DNA from: Pseudomonadota bacterium
GTDB taxonomy: Bacteria > Pseudomonadota > Alphaproteobacteria > Caulobacterales > Caulobacteraceae
Length of the DNA stretch: 5,111 nucleotides
NCBI GenBank assembly: GCA_023409795.1
Contig: JAEYQX010000176.1
Location: 1-5,111 of the forward strand
Direction of reading: 5' to 3'
In this document: in pieces, positions 1 to 5,111 of the stretch
How positions within the stretch are numbered: the first letter of the stretch is position 1
Layout of the letters: each line of letters starts with the position of its first letter
Translations under genes and position numbers: made by a program
Notes under the pieces: model-generated
What the model saw: the letters and a program-made list of their open reading frames with translations, nothing else
What the model was told of the DNA's origin: nothing
The model's database searches: none

Positions 1-1034
1 ATCCGCGGGCGTGAGCGCCGCACCAGCCACAGGTTGATCGTGGCTGCGCCCAGGACCAGGGCCGCCAGGGCCTGGTGGGCGACGCCCAGCCACAGGGGCA
101 CGGCATGGACCAGGGTCACGACCCCCAGGATGGCCTGGGCCCAGACCCGCCCGGCCAGGACATAGGCCGAGCCGCCCGACCCCTCGGCCAGGCGCCAGCG
201 CCAGGCGTGAAACGCATAGGCCGAGACGGCCAGCAGCAGGACATAGGCCCCGATCCGGTGATTGAACTGCACCAGACCCTGGTCGTGCAGGAAGCTGAGC
301 CCGCCAGCCGCCCACTCGACCGGCGGGAAGAAGGCCCCGTTCATCAGCGGCCAGTCCGTATAGATGTAGCCCGCCTTGGCCCCGGCAACGAGCCCGCCCA
401 GCAGGCACTGGACAAAGACCAGCAGCAGCAGGATCCCGGCACCCCAGGACCAGCCCCGCGGGGCGCGCGTGTGGTCCGATCCGCTCCAGGCCTCCAGCCC
501 GGTCCAGATCAGGCCAGCAAAGATCAGGAAGGCCAGGCCCAGGTGCGTGGCCAGGCGCTCGGGGGCCACATCGACCCGCTCCGACAGGCCGCTGGACACC
601 ATCCACCAGCCAATGAAGCCCTGCAGCCCGCCCAGGGCCAGCAGAACCAGGCACCGGCCGACCAGGCGGCGCGGCAACTTCTTCAGGGCCAGGAAGATGA
701 AGAAGGGCACGGCAAAGACCACGCCGATCAGGCGGCCCAGCAGCCGGTGAATCCATTCCCACCAGAAGATGGACTGGAACTCGCCCAGGCTCATGCCCGC
801 ATTGACCAGCTGGTACTGGGGGATTGCCTTGTATTTATCAAAGGCCTCGGCCCACTCGGCCGCATTCAGCGGCGGGATGGCCCCCATGATCGGCTGCCAC
901 TCGGTAATCGAAAGGCCCGAGCCCGTCAGGCGGGTCACGCCGCCCACCACAACCATGGCAAAAACCAGGGCCGCGCTGATAAAGAGCCACAGCCCTACCG
1001 CGCGGCTACGATCTTGTTCTACAAAGCGGTTCAT
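1..1034 (-). CDS. ctaA: Heme A synthase, COX15/CtaA family (C-terminus cut by window edge)
   Basis: This integral membrane enzyme converts heme O to heme A for aa3-type cytochrome c oxidase. Read on the minus strand from ATG at 1034, 344 codons are visible and no stop is reached. Family length is usually about 340-360 residues, so only a short tail is missing. The N-terminus matches the family: a first membrane segment near residues 13-32, then VGGVTRLTGSGLSITEW (30-46). Four histidines sit in the expected heme-ligand contexts: H96 in WEWIHRLLGR, H164 in ATHLGLAF, H259 in QFNHRIGAY and H320 in GVAHQALAA. The spacing resembles the two four-helix halves of CtaA/COX15, and about eight membrane segments are expected. 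No strong Shine-Dalgarno precedes the ATG, but the protein begins where family members usually do. It is transcribed away from the small membrane-protein genes at 1165-1616. The family assignment is very secure; the exact start is a little less so. Confidence 0.95.
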   Translation of the reverse strand, partial: MNRFVEQDRSRAVGLWLFISAALVFAMVVVGGVTRLTGSGLSITEWQPIMGAIPPLNAAEWAEAFDKYKAIPQYQLVNAGMSLGEFQSIFWWEWIHRLLGRLIGVVFAVPFFIFLALKKLPRRLVGRCLVLLALGGLQGFIGWWMVSSGLSERVDVAPERLATHLGLAFLIFAGLIWTGLEAWSGSDHTRAPRGWSWGAGILLLLVFVQCLLGGLVAGAKAGYIYTDWPLMNGAFFPPVEWAAGGLSFLHDQGLVQFNHRIGAYVLLLAVSAYAFHAWRWRLAEGSGGSAYVLAGRVWAQAILGVVTLVHAVPLWLGVAHQALAALVLGAATINLWLVRRSRPR

Positions 1035-1094
1035 TCGACGCCTGCCGTTCGCCCCGTTACCCTGTCGCCTAACCCACCGTGCGACAGTTGGGGT

Positions 1095-1145
1095 ATGCCT
1101 CCCCAGCGCGGCAAGATCGAGTCGCTTTCGACGTAAAAGCGTCAA
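1095..1145 (-). promoter_or_regulatory. Candidate ctaA promoter
   Basis: On the minus strand a TTGACGC box (1139-1145) matches the -35 of the Caulobacter housekeeping consensus (TTGACGS). It is followed 16 bases later by ACTCGATC (1115-1122), a partial match to the -10 consensus GCTANAWC. The spacer is longer than the 10-14 bases usual for that consensus. It would give ctaA a leader of about 75-80 bases. A GANTC site (1119-1123) overlaps the candidate -10, and a 6-base inverted repeat (1123-1128 with 1136-1141) overlaps the -35. The -10 is weak, so this is only a candidate. Confidence 0.3.
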
Positions 1146-1152
1146 CCTGTCC

Positions 1153-1159
1153 GGAGGAG
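1153..1159 (+). promoter_or_regulatory. Ribosome binding site of the 84-residue membrane protein gene
   Basis: GGAGGAG lies five bases before GTG at 1165. It is the strongest Shine-Dalgarno on the plus strand here and supports both the GTG start and the reality of this small gene. Confidence 0.75.
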
Positions 1160-1164
1160 CCTGA

Positions 1165-1419
1165 GTGGCACCCTATCTGCAACTTGGCGCGGCCACTGGC
1201 GGCGTTCTGTTCCTGGGCCTTGTGGCCCACAGCCTGGCGGGCCGCCGCAGCCTCAGCGGATGCCTGCTGGTCGCCTCTGTCTCCGCCGCCTGCGGGGCCT
1301 TCCTGGCCATTCGCGTGTTCGGCGCCGCCGTGCTCACCGATTGGGACTGGCTGGCCTGGGCCGGAGTGGCCAGCGTGGTCGGCCTGGTCACCTACTTCCT
1401 GTTCCGGAGCAAACGCTGA
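1165..1419 (+). CDS. Small hypothetical membrane protein, 84 aa
   Basis: I do not recognise a named family. The protein has three likely membrane segments, near residues 7-25, 31-50 and 62-80, joined by short loops. The first loop carries GRR (26-28), the loop before the last segment is acidic and aromatic (TDWDW, 58-62), and the tail is basic (RSKR). No catalytic or cofactor motif is visible. The GTG start at 1165 is supported by GGAGGAG five bases upstream. The stop codon overlaps the ATG of the next gene (TGATG at 1417-1421), so the two are almost certainly co-transcribed and translationally coupled. GC content is high, like the flanking core genes. The position divergent from ctaA suggests, without proof, a membrane or respiratory role. 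Confidence 0.75.
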   Translation: MAPYLQLGAATGGVLFLGLVAHSLAGRRSLSGCLLVASVSAACGAFLAIRVFGAAVLTDWDWLAWAGVASVVGLVTYFLFRSKR

Positions 1420-1616
1420 TGGGAGCCCGCACGCGGCGCTTTATCGCCACGATCAGCGTGGTGGCCTTCCTGGTCTTCTGGTGCTGGGGCGCGGTCATGG
1501 TCAACGAGATGCTGCCCGACGCCTGGTGGGCCGACCTGATCTTCTTCCCCATCGCTGGCATCGGCTGGGGCATCCCGCTCATCCCCCTGATCCGCTGGGC
1601 AGAGCGTGGGAAATAG
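1419..1616 (+). CDS. DUF2842-like small membrane protein, 65 aa
   Basis: The protein has a basic N-terminus (MGARTRR), a first membrane segment near residues 9-29, a short acidic link (NEMLPDAWWAD, 29-39) and a second membrane segment near 40-58 ending in PLIPLIRWAERGK. The layout of basic start, two helices and a closing PLIRW motif fits DUF2842, a family of roughly 65-75 residue alphaproteobacterial membrane proteins of unknown function; this is from memory. ATG at 1419 overlaps the stop of the preceding gene, and GGAG (1406-1409) lies nine bases upstream, so this start is preferred over longer in-frame openings. Function is unknown. Its place beside ctaA raises a link to oxidase or membrane assembly, which is inference only. 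Confidence 0.75.
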   Translation: MGARTRRFIATISVVAFLVFWCWGAVMVNEMLPDAWWADLIFFPIAGIGWGIPLIPLIRWAERGK

Positions 1617-1628
1617 ACATAGCAGCTT

Positions 1629-2366
1629 GTGTCCGGACCTGAGAAAACGAAAACAATACTGATCAAAGAGTTGCCGACCCAATGCCTCTTGGACCAGGAA
1701 GCAAAGCGACTTAACGGCTCAATTTCATTCTACGAGCAGGATGAAGCCCTGCTTAAGTCGAATTTGAATATTCGTGCCTTTGGCGCTTCCCGTAATGACC
1801 CGGATTCCTCAAAATTTGAGATAATCCTGCATTCTGTTCCACGGCTTGGTCTGGCCCTTGGGGCCCTAACAGGAAGAATTTCGTTCGGACCAAAGACAAC
1901 GGGCATCTATAACGTGAGCTTCTTTGGGGAAGCGCACGTTGAATTCGGCGAAAACTGCACGAGCAACGGCGTCAACGTGACCGCTATGGGCGGCTCTCTG
2001 AAGGTGGGGGCCGACTGCATGCTTGCAGATAATATTGCCATTTATCTTGGCGATAATCATGGCGTCGTGGATGTTACCACCGGCGAACTTCTCAGCAGCA
2101 TAATGTCCGAAACCACGATCGAAGAGCACGTATGGATTGGCGCGGCTTCTCGCATCATGAAGAACGCTCACGTGGGCAAGGGCAGCATCATCGCTACCAA
2201 TTCAATCGTTACTGGCAAGCGCTTTGCGCCGTGTAGCTTGATCGCTGGCAATCCAGCCCAGATCAAACGGTCCAACACTTCTTGGACCCGCAGCACAGGC
2301 GGACGCGAATGGCCGCAGATCCAAGATCGCTTTGACCTGAGAGGATCTGTTTCAGAAGTGACATGA
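1629..2366 (+). CDS. Hexapeptide-repeat (left-handed beta-helix) O-acetyl/acyltransferase, probably acquired
   Basis: Residues about 82-215 form a left-handed beta-helix acyltransferase of the WbbJ/LacA/CysE superfamily. Imperfect hexapeptide coils run through ISFGPKTTGIYNVSFFGEAHVEFGENC (84-110) and GGSLKVGADCMLADNIAIYLGDNHGVVD (121-148). The classic closing block is VWIGAASRIMKNAHVGKGSIIATNSIVTG, then CSLIAGNPAQIKR (168-214). H144 in GDNH followed by TGELL is where polysaccharide O-acyltransferases of this type carry the catalytic histidine. The acceptor cannot be predicted; a surface sugar is the usual choice. The first 60 residues match nothing I know. GTG at 1629 is the first start after two in-frame TAG codons, but it lacks a Shine-Dalgarno; TTG at 1671 is an alternative. 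GC is about 48-55% by sampled lines, with ATA, AGA and CGA codons, unlike its 63-77% neighbours, suggesting horizontal transfer. Confidence 0.85.
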   Translation: MSGPEKTKTILIKELPTQCLLDQEAKRLNGSISFYEQDEALLKSNLNIRAFGASRNDPDSSKFEIILHSVPRLGLALGALTGRISFGPKTTGIYNVSFFGEAHVEFGENCTSNGVNVTAMGGSLKVGADCMLADNIAIYLGDNHGVVDVTTGELLSSIMSETTIEEHVWIGAASRIMKNAHVGKGSIIATNSIVTGKRFAPCSLIAGNPAQIKRSNTSWTRSTGGREWPQIQDRFDLRGSVSEVT

Positions 2367-2484
2367 CCTCGAAGCTCTTCCCTGCCTTGAGCGTCAAAAA
2401 CACACCCGAGCAGACCATGCTTAAGGCATGAACGGAAAAGGGCCGCCCTAGGGCGGCCCTTAAACCCATCATTCTCAGAGAGAA
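2367..2484. other. Convergent intergenic spacer between acetyltransferase and tRNA-Pro
   Basis: Two converging transcription units meet here. I see no coding sequence. Three inverted repeats are present: CATGC/GCATG (2416-2420 with 2426-2430), the long terminator palindrome (2438-2461), and a 7-base stem at the tRNA 3' end (2470-2476 with 2480-2486). No separate terminator is evident for the plus-strand acetyltransferase. Confidence 0.7.
2436..2461 (-). terminator. Rho-independent terminator of tRNA-Pro and the upstream operon
   Basis: AAGGGCCGCCC (2438-2448) is followed by a TA centre and the exact reverse complement GGGCGGCCCTT (2451-2461), a perfect 24-base palindrome. On the minus strand the GC-rich stem runs directly into TTTT (complement of 2436-2439), the normal form of an intrinsic terminator. 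On the plus strand the stem is followed by TAAACC, so it should be weak in that direction. It lies about 24 bases beyond the tRNA 3' end and is the first terminator found after merR. Confidence 0.85.
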
Positions 2485-2561
<77 letters not shown>

Positions 2562-2570
2562 AAGGAGGTC

Positions 2571-2599
2571 CGTATAGACGGCGATTCCGTCTGGAGCAA
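2571..2599 (-). promoter_or_regulatory. Candidate promoter of tRNA-Pro
   Basis: On the minus strand TTGCTC (2594-2599) and TATACG (2571-2576) are separated by exactly 17 bases. The -10 ends nine bases before the mature tRNA 5' end, so the transcript would start within a few bases of the tRNA. The spacer is filled by a dyad, GACGG-N5-CCGTC (2577-2591), with a GANTC site in its centre (2583-2587). Both box quality and position are good for a housekeeping sigma factor. Confidence 0.6.
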
Positions 2600-2632
2600 A
2601 CCCTAAAATGCCTTTTGAACAATAAGTTCGCC

Positions 2633-3052
2633 CTAGCGAGCGAGAACAGCGTCCAGCCGGGCTTTTGCCTGTTCCAGTTCGGCCAGGATGGCGGCCAGGT
2701 GCCCGTGGGATGCCCCCTCGGTCGAGCGGACAGCGGGCTTAGGCTCGCGCTCGATATCAGGGCCCAGGTCCAGGGCGCTGCCGGGATCGCCATAGGCCAG
2801 GACCCGCGCCCTGCCCTGCTCCTTGAACAGGCGCTGGACGCCCCGGATCGTCAGGCCTTCGTCGTGCAGCAGGCGGCGCACCGCCTTCAGCAGGGTCACG
2901 TCCTCGGGGCGATAGAAGCGCCGCCCCCCAGCCCGCTTGACGGGCTGGATGAAGTCAAACTTGGATTCCCAGAAACGCAGGACGTGCTGAGGGGTGCCGA
3001 CTTCCTCCGACGCTTCGGAAATCGTGCGGAACGCGGTAGGGCTTTTAGCCAA
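2633..3052 (-). CDS. MerR-family transcriptional regulator downstream of ihfA
   Basis: The 139-residue protein begins with a MerR-type winged helix-turn-helix. FRTISEASEEVGTPQHVLRFWESKF (8-32) is the HTH, AGGRRFYRPEDVTLLKAVRRLLHDEGLTIRGVQRLF (41-76) is the wing and second helical pair. A linker rich in D, E and P (about 86-112) leads to a short C-terminal helix (118-138) that may be the coiled-coil dimer contact. It has no cysteines, so metal or redox sensing of the MerR/SoxR type is unlikely, and no ligand-binding domain is present. The start is TTG at 3052, five bases after the ihfA stop. It is the only usable start, since an in-frame TGA lies at 3077-3079 with no start codon between and the homologous N-terminus follows directly. 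Only a weak GGA (3062-3064) precedes it, which fits translational coupling to ihfA. Target genes are unknown. Confidence 0.92.
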   Translation of the reverse strand: MAKSPTAFRTISEASEEVGTPQHVLRFWESKFDFIQPVKRAGGRRFYRPEDVTLLKAVRRLLHDEGLTIRGVQRLFKEQGRARVLAYGDPGSALDLGPDIEREPKPAVRSTEGASHGHLAAILAELEQAKARLDAVLAR

Positions 3053-3057
3053 GAATA

Positions 3058-3366
3058 CTAGTCCGTTAACGCCGCATCATGGACGCGGCTCTTCATGATC
3101 TGAGAGGCACGGAAGCTGATGACACGGCGAGGATTGATCGCGGCTGGCTCGCCCGTCTTGGGGTTCCGCCCCATCCGGGCCCGCTTTTCGCGCACCTGAA
3201 AAACGCCGAAGCCCGACAGCTTTACCGTCTCGCCCTGCTCAAGCGATTCAACAACAAGTTCAAGCGTACGTTCAACCAAGCCAGAGCATTCGTGGCGGGA
3301 CAGGCCCACCTCTTCATGCACCGCCTCACACAAATCCGCCCGGGTCAGGGTGTCTTGTCCCGTCAC
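3058..3366 (-). CDS. ihfA: Integration host factor alpha subunit
   Basis: This is the alpha subunit of the IHF heterodimer, a nucleoid protein that bends DNA sharply in recombination, replication and sigma-54 transcription. The 102-residue protein has the full HU/IHF fold. The dimerising helices are TLTRADLCEAVHEEVGLSRHECSGLVERTLELVVESLEQGE (6-46), followed by VKLSGFGVFQVREKRARMGRNPKTGE (48-73). The beta-arm tip motif GRNPKTGE (66-73) carries the intercalating proline P69. The C-terminal helix is RVISFRASQIMKSRV (81-95). LTRADL and EEVGLSR are typical of IhfA rather than IhfB or HU. The start is GTG at 3366, six bases after GGAGG (3373-3377). A longer in-frame opening to 3423 adds 19 residues unlike the family and is rejected. 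The gene is 73 bases downstream of fabH. The partner gene ihfB is not in the window. Confidence 0.96.
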   Translation of the reverse strand: MTGQDTLTRADLCEAVHEEVGLSRHECSGLVERTLELVVESLEQGETVKLSGFGVFQVREKRARMGRNPKTGEPAAINPRRVISFRASQIMKSRVHDAALTD

Positions 3367-3372
3367 TGCGTG

Positions 3373-3377
3373 CCTCC
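3373..3377 (-). promoter_or_regulatory. Ribosome binding site deciding the ihfA start
   Basis: GGAGG on the minus strand lies six bases before GTG at 3366. It favours the 102-residue IhfA over a longer form starting with ATG at 3423. Confidence 0.85.
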
Positions 3378-3395
3378 GCTGCCGTGTCTTTGCAC

Positions 3396-3430
3396 ATAAG
3401 AAGCCAAACTGGCCTGAAATCAAAGCACTG
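3396..3430 (-). promoter_or_regulatory. Candidate ihfA promoter overlapped by an IHF-like motif
   Basis: In the 73-base fabH-ihfA gap, minus-strand TTGATT (3418-3423) and TCTTAT (3396-3401) are 16 bases apart, a modest match to a housekeeping promoter. The plus-strand sequence AATCAAAGCACTG (3418-3430) matches the IHF consensus WATCAANNNNTTR at every fixed position except one and covers the -35. A GANTC site (3430-3434) abuts it. If real, it would give ihfA expression independent of plsX-fabH, with room for IHF autorepression. Confidence 0.3.
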
Positions 3431-3439
3431 AATCAGAAA

Positions 3440-4417
3440 CTACAGTCGGAACGTACACGCGCCCCAGGTCAAGCCCCCACCCATGGCTTCCAGCACAATT
3501 AGATCGCCAGGCTTGATCCGCCCGTCCTGCATGGCCGCATCCATGGCCAGGGGGATGGAGGCGGCAGAGGTATTGGCGTGGCGGTCGACGGTCGAGACCA
3601 CCCGGCTTTCATCCAGGCCCAGGCGCTCGCCCACGCCCCGAATGATGCGCTGGTTGGCCTGGTGGGGCACGAACCAGTCCACCTCGGGAATGGTGACCGC
3701 CGCAGCCTCGGTGGCCGCCACAATGGCTTCAGAGATGTTGACCACGGCGTGACGGAAAACCTGATTGCCCAGCATCCGCAGATGGCCCACGGTGCCGGTC
3801 GTCGAGGGGCCGCCGTCGACATAGAGCAGGTCCGACTTGGAGCCGTCGCAACGCAGGGCAAAGCCCAGGATGCCCTGGTCTTCCTTGGTCCCCTTGCCTT
3901 CTCGCGGTTCCAGGACAAAGGCCCCGGCCCCGTCGCCGAACAGGACGCAGGTCGTGCGGTCGGTCCAGTCCATCAGGCGGGTCATTTCCTCGGCCCCGAT
4001 GACCAGGGCGCACCGGGCCAGGCCGCGGGCGACAAAGCCGTCGGCCACGCTGAGGGCATAGACGAAGCCCGAGCAGACAGCCTGAACGTCAAAGGCAATG
4101 CCGACCGGGGCCCCCAGCTTCGCCTGCACCAGGGCAGCCGTGGCCGGGAATGTGCTGTCGGGGGTGGTGGTGGCGACGATGATCAGGTCGACGTCGGCTG
4201 CCGTCTTCCCGGCCTGGGCCAAGGCGCGCCGGGCGGCCTCGACCGCAAGGTCGCTGGTCGGCTGGTCGTCGGCGGCCTGGTGGCGCTGACGAATGCCCGT
4301 GCGCTCCACGATCCACTCGTCCGAGGTATCCACGAAGCGGGCCAGATCGGCATTGGTCACCACCTTTTCAGGCAGGTAGGAGCCAATTCCGGTTACCGCA
4401 CTGCGAACTTGGGTCAC
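3440..4417 (-). CDS. fabH: Beta-ketoacyl-ACP synthase III
   Basis: This cytosolic enzyme condenses acetyl-CoA (or another short acyl-CoA) with malonyl-ACP to start type II fatty acid synthesis. The 325-residue thiolase-fold protein has the usual family length. It has the N-terminal signature GIGSYLPEKVVTN (10-22) and DEWIVERTGI (33-42). The catalytic triad is C115 in AVCSGFVYAL, H252 in PHQANQRI and N282 in HANTSAAS. GDGAGAFVLE (161-170) and the C-terminal GGGLTWGA (313-320) are also typical. The start is GTG at 4417, seven bases after GGAGA (4425-4429). The reading frame stays open upstream to 4630 over plsX, but that part is out-of-frame plsX sequence and not family-like. It follows plsX by 28 bases, the usual plsX-fabH arrangement linking phosphatidate and fatty acid synthesis. 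Acyl-CoA preference cannot be read from the sequence. Confidence 0.97.
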   Translation of the reverse strand: MTQVRSAVTGIGSYLPEKVVTNADLARFVDTSDEWIVERTGIRQRHQAADDQPTSDLAVEAARRALAQAGKTAADVDLIIVATTTPDSTFPATAALVQAKLGAPVGIAFDVQAVCSGFVYALSVADGFVARGLARCALVIGAEEMTRLMDWTDRTTCVLFGDGAGAFVLEPREGKGTKEDQGILGFALRCDGSKSDLLYVDGGPSTTGTVGHLRMLGNQVFRHAVVNISEAIVAATEAAAVTIPEVDWFVPHQANQRIIRGVGERLGLDESRVVSTVDRHANTSAASIPLAMDAAMQDGRIKPGDLIVLEAMGGGLTWGACTFRL

Positions 4418-4445
4418 GCCCTGGTCTCCAAAGACTGCTGTGTCG

Positions 4446-5111
4446 TCACGACGACGGCTCAACGACGGCCGAAAGACGGGCCAGATTGGCACCGACCTTG
4501 GCGGAATAATCACTGCGGGCCAGATCCACCGCCACGCGGATGGCATTGGCAAAGCCCTGGGCCGAGGCACCGCCGTGGCTCTTGACCACAATGCCATTGA
4601 GGCCCAGCAGCGGGCCGCCATTGACGGCATTGGGGTCGATCCGGCTGGCCATGCGCTTCAGCGCCGGCATGGCGATCACCGCGCCCAGCTTGGCCATCGG
4701 CCCGGACGTCAGGGCCTCTTTCAACAGGGTCGAGATAAAGCGCGCCGTGCCCTCGGCCGTCTTCAGCGCCACATTGCCGGTAAAGCCGTCGGTAACGATC
4801 ACGTCGACCGTGCCCTTGGGGATGTCATTGCCCTCGACAAAGCCGAAATAGTTCAGCGGCAGGCTGCCACCGCGCAGGATGGCGTGGGCTTCGCGCAACT
4901 CGTCGTGCCCCTTCACGTCCTCGGAGCCGATGTTCAGCAGGCCGACCTTCGGATTCTGGACGCCGTGGACCGCCGACTGGAACGCCTCGCCCATGATGGC
5001 GAACTCGATCAGCTGCTTGGCATCGCTGCCGATATTGGCCCCCACGTCCAGGACCGCCGTATAGCCCCGGGTCGTCGGCCAGCTGGCCACGATCGCCGGA
5101 CGCTCCAGGCC
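4446..5111 (-). CDS. plsX: Phosphate acyltransferase PlsX (N-terminal part outside window)
   Basis: PlsX makes acyl-phosphate from acyl-ACP, the acyl donor for PlsY in phosphatidic acid synthesis; it is a peripheral membrane protein. The last 221 residues are visible, about two thirds of the usual 330-350. The frame is open to the right edge and begins GLERPAI, an internal PlsX sequence. Family blocks are LDVGANIGSD (visible residues 21-30), VGLLNIGSEDVKG (56-68), FGFVEGNDIPKGTVDVIVTDGFTGNVALKTAEG (89-121), and NGGPLLGLNG followed by SHGGAS (164-183). A GTG at 5090 could be mistaken for a start, but it lies inside the conserved domain. The stop is TGA at 4446-4448. The gene leads the minus-strand set plsX-fabH-ihfA-merR; its promoter is outside the window. 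Confidence 0.97.
   Translation of the reverse strand, partial: GLERPAIVASWPTTRGYTAVLDVGANIGSDAKQLIEFAIMGEAFQSAVHGVQNPKVGLLNIGSEDVKGHDELREAHAILRGGSLPLNYFGFVEGNDIPKGTVDVIVTDGFTGNVALKTAEGTARFISTLLKEALTSGPMAKLGAVIAMPALKRMASRIDPNAVNGGPLLGLNGIVVKSHGGASAQGFANAIRVAVDLARSDYSAKVGANLARLSAVVEPSS

Noticed and set aside
75..1136. Long plus-strand reading frame of 353 residues opposite ctaA
   Set aside because: It is rich in Q, P, G and D with no domain, and the minus strand encodes a full heme A synthase with its heme-ligand histidines. It is a GC-driven antisense shadow.
1661..1673. IHF-like sequence GATCAAAGAGTTG at the start of the acetyltransferase gene
   Set aside because: It misses one consensus position, lies inside coding sequence of higher AT content where chance matches are expected, and has no promoter context.
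2416..2430. Short hairpin CATGC-TTAAG-GCATG as a terminator for the acetyltransferase
   Set aside because: The stem is only five bases and is followed by AACGG, not a T-run, so it does not qualify as an intrinsic terminator.
3578..4585. Plus-strand reading frame of 335 residues opposite fabH and plsX
   Set aside because: It has low complexity, no recognisable motif, and spans two well-supported minus-strand genes.
4418..4630. N-terminal extension of fabH by 71 residues
   Set aside because: The extension overlaps plsX out of frame, is not family-like, and a Shine-Dalgarno marks GTG 4417 as the start.

Overview
This window looks like core chromosome of a GC-rich alphaproteobacterium, most likely a Caulobacter/Phenylobacterium-type member of the Caulobacterales. 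The basis is the gene order plsX-fabH-ihfA-merR, a COX15-type heme A synthase, a DUF2842-type small membrane protein, a GC content well above 60% in most genes, frequent GTG/TTG starts and GANTC (CcrM-type) sites in promoter regions. The genus is inferred; no sequence search was run.

Layout. The left end (1-1034, minus strand) is ctaA, heme A synthase, cut by the window edge just short of its C-terminus. A 130-base divergent intergenic region (1035-1164) separates it from two small plus-strand membrane-protein genes (1165-1419 and 1419-1616), which overlap in a TGATG junction. The second resembles DUF2842. Twelve bases later comes a plus-strand hexapeptide-repeat acetyltransferase (1629-2366). 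It is about 50% GC while its neighbours are 63-77%, and it looks acquired. A 118-base convergent spacer (2367-2484) follows and holds a strong intrinsic terminator oriented for the minus strand.

The right half is read on the minus strand. Transcription runs from plsX (C-terminal 221 residues, cut at the right edge) through fabH, ihfA and a MerR-family regulator to tRNA-Pro(GGG), and ends at the terminator at 2436-2461. PlsX and FabH join phospholipid synthesis to the start of fatty acid synthesis. IhfA is the alpha subunit of the IHF nucleoid protein. The MerR protein has no cysteines and is probably not a metal sensor. The tRNA has its own good promoter, but nothing resembling a terminator separates it from merR, so operon read-through into the tRNA is likely.

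There is no mobile element, CRISPR array or obvious new defence or biosynthetic system. The points most worth a second look are the atypical acetyltransferase beside the tRNA, the two small membrane proteins divergent from ctaA, a GANTC site in each of the three promoter-bearing spacers, an IHF-like motif covering the candidate -35 of ihfA, and a dyad that exactly fills the -35/-10 spacer of the tRNA promoter.
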